From positions 1-12,789 of the forward strand of contig CAKOXI010000029.1 of the NCBI GenBank assembly GCA_934130045.1: DNA of 12,789 nt. Direction: 5' to 3'. The notes under the pieces were generated by a model. That model did not search any database. It had not been told where the DNA came from and saw nothing but the letters and a program-made list of their open reading frames with translations. This stretch comes from an uncultured Bacilli bacterium. GTDB taxonomy: Bacteria; Bacillota_I; Bacilli_A; RF39; UBA660. Positions 6,569-12,789 of the stretch are shown here, one piece after another. The number at the start of each line of letters is the position of its first letter. Position 1 is the first letter of the stretch. Made by a program: the position numbers and the translations under genes.

Positions 6569-9505
6569 ATGAAGAAGTTTTCAAAAAAAGATTATATCTA
6601 TTTAACAATTATTACAATATTTATTATTTTGTTTTATTTTATTTTAACTCGTGGTAAATATATATATGGTTCTACAACAGATTGGAAAGATCAACATTTT
6701 TTATTTGCTGAATATTTTAGAAATTTGTTTTATTATAATCATAAATTAATACCCCAATTTTCATTAAATATTGGTGCAGGACAAAATATTTTTAATTTTG
6801 CTTATTATGGATTTTTGAATCCAATTATATTAATATCTTATTTTTTACCATTTTTAAGTATGATGGATTACATAATTATATCTAGTTTATTAATTGTTAT
6901 TATAAGTTCAGTATTAATATATTATTGGTTAAAAGAAAATAATTATAACTCTAATATTTGTTTTTTTAGTACTATTATATTTGTTTGCTCAGCACCATTA
7001 ATTTTTCATTCTCATAGACATATAATGTTTATGAATTATATGCCATTTTTAATTTTAGGATTAATTGGTATTGATTCATATTTTAAAAATAACAAATTTT
7101 TCTTAATAACTATAAGTACATGTTTAATGATTTTTACAAGTTACTATTATAGTGTTTGTGGAATTATAGTATTAGGTATTTATTTTATCTATAAGTATTT
7201 AGAAAAAGAACAAAATTTTGAAATTAAAAAGTTCATTTTTGAAATTATTAAGTTTTGCTATTTTATTTTTATAGCAGTATTAATATCTTGTGTATTATTA
7301 CTACCTATTTTATATACTATTTTAAATAGTAGAGTGGTAGTGGCAAATAGTATAAATTTTTTATCTTTAATTATTCCTAATTTTGATTTTGGATATGTTT
7401 TATATAATAGTTATGGAATTGGATTAACTGGTATTTCCTTATTATCTTTATTTAATTTATTTTTTAGTAAAGATAAGCAGAATAAATTTTTATTTATTAC
7501 TGTTTCTTTAATTTTGATAATTCCAATTTTTATTTATTTATTAAATGGTACTTTATATATTAACGCTAAAATATTGATTCCTTTTGTACCATTATTTATA
7601 CTTATTACTTCTAAATTTATTAATAATTTAATAAACAAAAGTATTAGTTTAAAAAATCTATTTATTATCACATTAGTATATATTCTTTTATGTATTATTA
7701 CTAATGGAGTCAATCATTTATTAATTGTTTTAATTGATTTAGCTGTTTCATTATTATGTATTTTATTTTATGTTAAGTTTGATAAGAAAAAAATATTTTA
7801 TATAATAGAGTCTCTAATTTTACTTATTTGTGTATTTATAGTAAATTTTAATGATGAATTATATAAAATTAGTGATTATGAAGTTGATCATAATCCTAAA
7901 TTAGAAAATGATATACAAGAAATTTTAGAAAATGATGATACCTTTTATAGATTTAATAATAATCTAGATAGTTTATCAACAAGTAATAAAATTTATGATA
8001 TGAGATATTATCAAACTAGTTTATATTCATCAACATATAATAAAAATTATAATAATTTTTACACTAAGATATTTGAAAACGAAATTTCATATCGTAATTC
8101 TATAATAAATGGTTCAACTAAAAATTTACTTTTTCAAACATTTATGGGAGAAAAATATATTATTACTAATAAAAAAGCTAATTTAGGATATGAAAAACTT
8201 AAGGAAAATGATGATTATAGTATTTATCTAAACAAAAATTATTTACCAATTGGTTATGCTAGTAATAAAATTTTAAGTAAAAAAATATATGATAATTTAG
8301 AATATCCTTATAATGTTGAAGCACTATTAAATTATATAATAGTAGATGATGATAAATACACTGATTATAAATCTAATATTAATGAATATTCATTAGAATT
8401 TTTAAAAAATATTGATATAGATTATAAAATAGAAGATAATAAATATTATTTCGAATTAGATAAGAAAAATAAAATTAATGTGAAATTAGATGAACCATTA
8501 GAAAATAAAGTTATGTTTGTCTCATTTGATATGGAGTTATCACAAAGTTGTAGTGATGGGGACACTTATATAATAATTAATGGAGTTAAAAATAAGTTAA
8601 CTTGTAAATCATGGAAATATCATAATAATAATTATTCATTTAATTATGTTTTAGCAACTGATACAATTGATAGTTTAGATATTACATTTAGTAAGGGTAA
8701 ATATTTGATAGATAATATAAAAATATATACACTAGATTATGATGATTTTACTAAGATCAATGAAAATATTAATGAATATAATGTTGAATTAAATAAATCT
8801 GAGAATGTTATTAGTGGAAGTGTAAATAGCGATGATGATTCTTATTTTATTATAAAAATACCCTATGATGATGGATTTGAAATATTTCTAGATTCAAATA
8901 AAATTGATTATGAAAAAGTATCAGAAGGATTTATTGGTTTTAAATTAAATAGTGGTAATCATGAAATCAAAATTGTTTATCATACGCCTTTATTATTTAT
9001 AGGAAAAATATTATCTATTATAGGAATTATATTGTTTATTTTCTCAAGTTTAGTAAATAAATATTTTGACAAAATAATTGAAAATAAATTTGTAAAAAAA
9101 GTAATTGGGTTATATAAAAAATATGAAGAAGTTATTAATTATTTAATAGTAGGTGGATTAACTACAGTTGTAAGTGTTGCAACATATACATTATGTTCTA
9201 GCATACTTAATATTTATTATTTAATAGGTAATATTATATCTTGGGTATTTGCTGTTGTTTTTGCATTTTTTGCTAATAAAATATATGTGTTTAAATCAGA
9301 AAATAAAAAAATATGGTTAGAAGTTTATCAATTTGTAAAATATAGATTATTATCATTAGCAATTGATATGTTATTCATGTATTTACTTGTTGATATCTTT
9401 AAATTAAATGATATATTTTCTAAAATATTAGTACAATTTATTGTAGTAATACTTAATTATGTTTTTAGTAAATTATTTGTTTTTAAAAAAGATAAATGCG
9501 ATTAG
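6569..9505 (+). CDS. YfhO-family GT-C type membrane protein fused to a C-terminal GtrA domain
   Basis: This is a 978-residue multipass protein. Residues 9-425 carry about a dozen hydrophobic segments, with the conserved first outside loop DWKDQHFLFAEYFRNL (from D38) and LNIGAGQNIFNFAYYGFLNP as in YfhO proteins. A large outside domain follows (about 430-805), then one membrane segment (about 808-830). Residues about 852-978 form a complete four-helix GtrA domain (INYLIVGGLTT, FANKIYVFKSE, YVFSKLFVFKK). YfhO proteins act as extracytoplasmic glycosyltransferases, for example adding GlcNAc to lipoteichoic acid from lipid-linked sugar; GtrA proteins are thought to flip that lipid carrier. Here both lie in one chain. 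The usual CsbB-like partner is not in the window. The ATG at 6569 is chosen for its GGAG 6 nt upstream; an in-frame ATG at 6521 overlaps the deacetylase gene. Confidence 0.85.
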   Translation: MKKFSKKDYIYLTIITIFIILFYFILTRGKYIYGSTTDWKDQHFLFAEYFRNLFYYNHKLIPQFSLNIGAGQNIFNFAYYGFLNPIILISYFLPFLSMMDYIIISSLLIVIISSVLIYYWLKENNYNSNICFFSTIIFVCSAPLIFHSHRHIMFMNYMPFLILGLIGIDSYFKNNKFFLITISTCLMIFTSYYYSVCGIIVLGIYFIYKYLEKEQNFEIKKFIFEIIKFCYFIFIAVLISCVLLLPILYTILNSRVVVANSINFLSLIIPNFDFGYVLYNSYGIGLTGISLLSLFNLFFSKDKQNKFLFITVSLILIIPIFIYLLNGTLYINAKILIPFVPLFILITSKFINNLINKSISLKNLFIITLVYILLCIITNGVNHLLIVLIDLAVSLLCILFYVKFDKKKIFYIIESLILLICVFIVNFNDELYKISDYEVDHNPKLENDIQEILENDDTFYRFNNNLDSLSTSNKIYDMRYYQTSLYSSTYNKNYNNFYTKIFENEISYRNSIINGSTKNLLFQTFMGEKYIITNKKANLGYEKLKENDDYSIYLNKNYLPIGYASNKILSKKIYDNLEYPYNVEALLNYIIVDDDKYTDYKSNINEYSLEFLKNIDIDYKIEDNKYYFELDKKNKINVKLDEPLENKVMFVSFDMELSQSCSDGDTYIIINGVKNKLTCKSWKYHNNNYSFNYVLATDTIDSLDITFSKGKYLIDNIKIYTLDYDDFTKINENINEYNVELNKSENVISGSVNSDDDSYFIIKIPYDDGFEIFLDSNKIDYEKVSEGFIGFKLNSGNHEIKIVYHTPLLFIGKILSIIGIILFIFSSLVNKYFDKIIENKFVKKVIGLYKKYEEVINYLIVGGLTTVVSVATYTLCSSILNIYYLIGNIISWVFAVVFAFFANKIYVFKSENKKIWLEVYQFVKYRLLSLAIDMLFMYLLVDIFKLNDIFSKILVQFIVVILNYVFSKLFVFKKDKCD

Positions 9506-9519
9506 GGCATTTATTTTTT
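9487..9519 (+). terminator. Strong intrinsic terminator after the YfhO-GtrA gene
   Basis: A 9-bp core stem (9491-9499 with 9507-9515, ending in a G-T wobble) extends by A-T pairs down to 9487/9519. The loop is 7 bases and a T-run forms the 3' side. The stop codon TAG (9503-9505) lies in the loop, so the gene's last codons are part of the hairpin. Confidence 0.85.
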
Positions 9520-9523
9520 GTGG

Positions 9524-9552
9524 TTGCACCTTTTTATTTTAAAGTGTATAAT
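9524..9552 (+). promoter_or_regulatory. Promoter of the lspA operon
   Basis: TTGCAC (9524-9529), a 17-bp spacer and TATAAT (9547-9552) sit right after the upstream terminator. The predicted start near 9559 gives a leader of about 10 nt beginning with TGGTGG, which doubles as the ribosome-binding site for the ATG at 9569. Confidence 0.7.
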
Positions 9553-9568
9553 TAATAATGGTGGTTTT

Positions 9569-10042
9569 ATGTTTAAAAAGGGATTAATTATTACTATGAT
9601 ATGTGTTTTAATTGACCAAATAATAAAAATGGTTGTAACAAGTAATATGTCGCTTAATAGTACAATTTTAGTTATTCCTAATTTTTTTTCTATTACATAT
9701 GTAAAAAATGACGGTGCTGCTTGGAGTATATTAAGTGGTAATACAATATTTTTAATATTAATTTCTATAGTGGCTCTTTTAATAATCATTATGTATGTAT
9801 TTAAAAATAGTGATATAAAAACTTTTGAATTTATAAATTACAGTATTTTAATAGGTGGCATATTGGGAAACTTATTTGATAGAATTAAATTTGGCTCTGT
9901 AATTGATTATTTGGATTTTAAAATTTTTAATTATAATTTTCCTATATTTAATTTTGCAGATATGTGTATAGTTGTATCAATTTTCTTATTGCTTATTTAT
10001 TTTATTAAGAGTGAGGCAAAAAATGCAAGAAATAATATATGA
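9569..10042 (+). CDS. lspA: Signal peptidase II (lipoprotein signal peptidase)
   Basis: The 157-residue membrane aspartic protease cleaves signal peptides of prolipoproteins before the lipidated cysteine. Four hydrophobic segments are visible (about 4-21, 57-77, 88-103 and 131-147). Catalytic aspartates are D113 in FGSVIDYLDF and D131 in FNFADMCI, with the conserved GNLFDRI at 100-106. The ATG at 9569 is chosen because GGTGG (9560-9564) precedes it and the protein then has normal length; an in-frame ATG at 9518 lies in the terminator and precedes the predicted transcript start. The stop is TGA followed directly by an in-frame TAA. The 3' end overlaps the pseudouridine synthase gene by 20 bases, and lspA-rluD order is common in Bacillota. 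A substrate, the rhodanese lipoprotein, is encoded upstream in this window. Confidence 0.96.
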   Translation: MFKKGLIITMICVLIDQIIKMVVTSNMSLNSTILVIPNFFSITYVKNDGAAWSILSGNTIFLILISIVALLIIIMYVFKNSDIKTFEFINYSILIGGILGNLFDRIKFGSVIDYLDFKIFNYNFPIFNFADMCIVVSIFLLLIYFIKSEAKNARNNI

Positions 10043-10922
10043 TAATAAAGAATCTGTTAGAATTGATACATATTTAATTGATAAATTAAATTTTTCAAGA
10101 AGTAAAATTCAAAAAATGATAAAGAATAACTATATTTTAGTTAATAATAAACCAGTTAAAAATAGTTATTTGTTAAAAGAAAATGATATAATAAATGTTA
10201 CTGATTATGAAGAAGCACCTCAGGATGTTGTAGCGGAAGATATGGATTTAGATATTGTCTATGAAGATGATGATGTAATGGTTATTAATAAAGCAAATGG
10301 AGTAGTAGTGCATCCTGCTATAGGAAACTTTAATCATACATTAGTAAATGGGCTTATGTACCATTCCAAAAAATTAAGCGATATAAATGGTGAATTTAGA
10401 CCTGGAATTGTTCATAGAATTGATGCTTATACAACCGGTTTATTAATGATAGCAAAAAATAATGAAGCACATGAATTTTTAGCTAAACAACTTGAAGATA
10501 AAACAACAACAAGAAAATATATAGCCCTTGTTTGGGGAGTTATAAAAACAGATACAGCTACAATTGATGCACCTATTGGAAGGGATAAACTTGATAGAAA
10601 AAAAATGGCTGTTACTTTAGAAAATTCTAAAAATGCTATAACTCACTTAAAAGTTTTAAAGCGATATAAAAATGCAACTTTAATTGAGTTAAAACTTGAA
10701 ACAGGTAGAACTCATCAAATTCGTGTACATATGAACTATATAAATCATCCAGTTGTTAATGATCCAGTATATGGAAAGAGAAAAATTATTGATGATACAG
10801 GACAGTGTCTTCATGCTAAAACATTAGGGTTTATTCATCCTAGAACAAAAAAATATATGGAGTTTGATAGTGAATTACCAGAATGTTTTATAAATATATT
10901 AAATAAATTTGAAAATGAATAG
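10023..10922 (+). CDS. rluD: RluD-family 23S rRNA pseudouridine synthase
   Basis: The 299-residue cytoplasmic enzyme isomerises uridines in RNA, by family most likely 23S rRNA. An S4 RNA-binding domain spans about 11-60 (RIDTYLIDKLNFSRSKIQKMI). The synthase domain follows with VVHPAIGN (95-102), the catalytic HRID with D134, the RPGIVHR lead-in, the TGRTHQIRVHM motif and the late CLHAKTLGFIHP motif. Length is typical. The catalytic loop reads HRIDAYTTGLL where HRLDKDT(S/T)GLL is usual, so the K and D after the catalytic aspartate's neighbourhood are A and Y. The ATG at 10023 has GAGG 6 nt upstream and overlaps lspA by 20 bases, implying translational coupling. The exact target position in rRNA (RluD-, RluC- or YlyB-like) cannot be settled from sequence alone. 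Confidence 0.9.
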   Translation: MQEIIYDNKESVRIDTYLIDKLNFSRSKIQKMIKNNYILVNNKPVKNSYLLKENDIINVTDYEEAPQDVVAEDMDLDIVYEDDDVMVINKANGVVVHPAIGNFNHTLVNGLMYHSKKLSDINGEFRPGIVHRIDAYTTGLLMIAKNNEAHEFLAKQLEDKTTTRKYIALVWGVIKTDTATIDAPIGRDKLDRKKMAVTLENSKNAITHLKVLKRYKNATLIELKLETGRTHQIRVHMNYINHPVVNDPVYGKRKIIDDTGQCLHAKTLGFIHPRTKKYMEFDSELPECFINILNKFENE

Positions 10923-10931
10923 AGGGATAGT

Positions 10932-12092
10932 ATGAATACAGGAGTAAATGAACTTGACGAAAAGGTTATGAAACTTTTACATTTTTTTATTGCTGAACAA
11001 GGATATAATCCGATTGTTTTACATGGTGCTCAAAATGAAATTTGGTTAGAAAATCTCGATTCAGATTATAAAATAGTAAGAATTGTATCCAATTATATCC
11101 ATAATGATGAACAATTTAATTTTGATTTATTTAAAACAAATCAAATTATGAAAAAAATTAAAAGAAAAACTTTAACATTTAATTTAAAAACATTAAGTAT
11201 ATTTTTAAATATGGGTGATAATGTTTTTGAATTAAAAAATGGTAATTTTAATTTTGGAAATATAGATTGCGCTAAAATAAATGATGTTGAGGATTTAAAA
11301 AAATACAATTTTATAACAGATGTGTTTCCAAATATAAATGTTGCAACAAATTTTAAAGAAAAAGGTATGGAACTTTTTATGAAAATTACTAAAGATATAA
11401 ATAAGGCAAATGAAGATAGTTCTATTAAAGCAGAAGAAATTTTCAAAAAAAAGACTCCAATAATTACATATCTTTTAATCTTAATAAATGTTATTGTTTT
11501 TGCAATTACTTATATTTATGGTAGTGGTATTGAACCTAATGTATTAGTTAAATTTGGTGGATTAATTTCTACATCTAATTATAGCTTTAATTTATCTAGA
11601 ATATTCACATCAATGTTTTTACATGTTAGTATTGTTCATTTAATATTAAATATGTATTCTTTATATGTTTTAGGTCCCCAATTAGAAAGTTTTTATGGAA
11701 AATTTAAATTTTTAATTATTTATTTGGTTAGTGGAATTGCAGGAAATTTGTTAACCTTACCACTTCTTCAATCTAATGTAGTAAGTGTAGGAGCAAGTGG
11801 AGCTATATTTGGACTAATGGGTTCTCTTTTATATTTCGGATATCATTACCGTGTTTATTTAGGAACCGTAATTAAATCACAAATTATTCCTCTTATAGTA
11901 TTAAACTTGTTAATTGGTTTTCTAGCAACATCTATAAATAATTTTGCTCATATTGGTGGATTAGTTGGGGGAATATTAATATCTATGGTTGTTGGTGTTA
12001 AATATAAAACTAGTACAAGTGAGAGAATTAATGGTATTATAATGAGTCTAATTTATTTTGGATTTTTAATATATTTAGCTTTTTTTAGATAA
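10932..12092 (+). CDS. Rhomboid-family intramembrane serine protease, GluP/YqgP type
   Basis: The 386-residue protein has a soluble, presumably cytoplasmic N-terminal domain (1-172, resembling the Bacillus GluP N-terminus in layout) and a rhomboid membrane domain (about 176-386) with seven hydrophobic segments. Rhomboid marks are complete: HxxxN (H236, N240), nucleophile S289 in GASGAIFG and H340 in AHIGG as the catalytic dyad. It would cleave membrane proteins within or near the bilayer; GluP-type rhomboids act in membrane protein quality control. GAGGG at 10922-10926 lies 5 nt before the ATG and overlaps the previous stop, so it belongs to the lspA operon. Its stop shares one base with the start of the queH gene. 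I see no C-terminal TPR repeats, unlike B. subtilis GluP, which makes this a shorter form. Confidence 0.9.
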   Translation: MNTGVNELDEKVMKLLHFFIAEQGYNPIVLHGAQNEIWLENLDSDYKIVRIVSNYIHNDEQFNFDLFKTNQIMKKIKRKTLTFNLKTLSIFLNMGDNVFELKNGNFNFGNIDCAKINDVEDLKKYNFITDVFPNINVATNFKEKGMELFMKITKDINKANEDSSIKAEEIFKKKTPIITYLLILINVIVFAITYIYGSGIEPNVLVKFGGLISTSNYSFNLSRIFTSMFLHVSIVHLILNMYSLYVLGPQLESFYGKFKFLIIYLVSGIAGNLLTLPLLQSNVVSVGASGAIFGLMGSLLYFGYHYRVYLGTVIKSQIIPLIVLNLLIGFLATSINNFAHIGGLVGGILISMVVGVKYKTSTSERINGIIMSLIYFGFLIYLAFFR

Positions 12093-12706
12093 TGAATTAT
12101 CAATTAAAACTTGAAGAAATAATAAAAGAAAATTTGGATAAAAATTATATTCCAACATTATTATTACATAGTTGTTGTGCACCATGTAGTAGTTATTGTT
12201 TGGAATATTTGTCAAATTTTTTTAAAATTACTATATTTTATTATAATCCAAATATTACAGATAAATCTGAATATATAAAAAGAGTAGAAGAACAGAAAAA
12301 ACTTATTAAAGAGTTACCTCAAAAATATCCTATTAATTTTATAGAAGGAAATTATGATCCTAAATCATTTATTAATATTTCAAAGGGTTTAGAAAATGAA
12401 CCTGAAAGAGGTAAGAGATGCTATAAATGTTATGAATTAAGATTAAGAGAAACTGCATTAATTGCCAAGAATAAAAATTATGATTATTTTGCAACAACCT
12501 TAACATTAAGTCCTTATAAAAAATCAGATTGGGTTAATGAAATAGGAGAGAGATTTCAGAATGAATATTCTGTTAATTATCTATATTCTGATTTTAAAAA
12601 GAAAAATGGCTATAAAAGATCTATTGAACTTTCAAAAATATATAATTTATATAGACAAAATTATTGTGGATGTATATATTCAAAAATAAATATGAAAAAA
12701 AGTTAA
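12092..12706 (+). CDS. queH: Epoxyqueuosine reductase QueH
   Basis: The 204-residue cytoplasmic iron-sulfur enzyme performs the last step of queuosine synthesis, reducing epoxyqueuosine in tRNA to queuosine; it is unrelated to QueG. The family pattern is complete: LLHSCCAPCSSYCLEYL with C28, C29 and C32, the RCYKC pair C110/C113, TTLTLSPYKKSD (135-146), SDFKKKNGYKRSIELSK, and the closing YRQNYCGCIYS with C192 and C194. These cysteines hold the cluster and metal. Start and rhomboid stop overlap as TAATG (12090-12094), and no ribosome-binding site is visible upstream, so translation must be coupled to the rhomboid gene. Other queuosine genes are not in the window. No terminator follows; a possible insertion-sequence end begins 8 bases after the stop. 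Confidence 0.95.
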   Translation: MNYQLKLEEIIKENLDKNYIPTLLLHSCCAPCSSYCLEYLSNFFKITIFYYNPNITDKSEYIKRVEEQKKLIKELPQKYPINFIEGNYDPKSFINISKGLENEPERGKRCYKCYELRLRETALIAKNKNYDYFATTLTLSPYKKSDWVNEIGERFQNEYSVNYLYSDFKKKNGYKRSIELSKIYNLYRQNYCGCIYSKINMKKS

Positions 12707-12714
12707 GAGGTTTA

Positions 12715-12789
12715 GGTTCTTTGTCAAATAGTGTTGGTCAACAATAAATTTGATAAATGAATTGTGATTATAAGGGATGATGAAAATCA
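12715..12789 (+). mobile_element. Possible outer end of an ISL3-type insertion sequence (truncated by the window)
   Basis: The sequence from 12715 begins GGTTCTTTGTCAAA, which resembles from memory the terminal inverted repeats of ISL3-family elements (GG-C/T-TCTTTGTCAA). It starts 8 bases after the queH stop, where an operon terminator would be expected, and its composition is slightly less AT-rich than its surroundings. It contains an inverted repeat TGTTG-GT-CAACA (12732-12743) flanked by TCAAAT (12724-12729) and ATTTGA (12748-12753). An AAGGG before tandem ATGs (12777 and 12780) could start a transposase, but only a few codons are inside the window. The opposite end and target duplication are not visible, so this remains tentative. 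Confidence 0.45.

Noticed and set aside
9569..10045. Mycoplasma genetic code (TGA as tryptophan)
   Set aside because: The lspA TGA stop is followed directly by TAA, so it is uninformative alone, but every tryptophan in the other genes is TGG and none has an internal TGA, which would be very unlikely under that code.
1..12789. CRISPR array, tRNA, rRNA or known riboswitch
   Set aside because: I saw no regularly spaced repeats, no tRNA-like CCA or TTCGA signatures and no GC-rich structured leader; the leaders here are too short for riboswitches.

Overview
The window is very AT-rich and densely coded, and every gene I can support is on the + strand. Spacers are short, so no gene-free stretch exceeds 300 bases. 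Codon use is strongly A/T-biased, all tryptophans are TGG, and stops are TAA, TAG and once TGA, which fits the standard bacterial code and not the Mycoplasma code. Consensus sigma-A-type promoters, Shine-Dalgarno sites, lipoprotein and LspA biology, a YhaQ/YhaP-like exporter and a YfhO/GtrA protein point to a monoderm low-GC Bacillota. I infer an uncultured Bacilli-like gut lineage (RF39 or Erysipelotrichales-like). The phylum is well supported; the finer placement is a guess.

Layout: (1) 1-987, the 3' end of a secreted, cysteine-bearing surface protein with an Ig-like module and a DUF6273-like C-terminal domain, closed by a clear terminator. (2) 1037-3115, a consensus promoter, an NrtR-type Nudix/winged-helix regulator, a type II thymidine kinase and an unrecognised coupled gene, closed by a terminator that starts inside the last stop codon. 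Two nearly identical 21-bp sites, one in the regulator's promoter and one just before the kinase ribosome-binding site, look like operators. (3) 3117-5784, an ABC exporter (ATPase plus permease) translationally coupled to a rhodanese lipoprotein with a Cys-x-Cys linker. (4) 5827-9519, a membrane-anchored PIG-L deacetylase followed by a giant YfhO protein fused at its C-terminus to a GtrA flippase-like domain, closed by a strong terminator. (5) 9524-12706, lspA, an rluD-like pseudouridine synthase, a GluP-type rhomboid protease and queH, packed with overlaps as one operon. (6) 12715 to the right edge, what looks like the outer end of an ISL3-type insertion sequence.

Functionally, block 2 appears to be a self-regulated nucleotide-salvage unit and is the best candidate for something undescribed: an NrtR-family regulator whose visible target is thymidine kinase and not an NAD gene. 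Block 4 looks like an extracytoplasmic sugar-modification unit in which lipid-linked sugar flipping, transfer and possibly deacetylation are physically or genetically joined. Block 5 mixes lipoprotein maturation, intramembrane proteolysis and RNA modification. Three transcription units (regulator, deacetylase, lspA) place TATAAT exactly 16 nt before the ATG, implying about 10-nt leaders.
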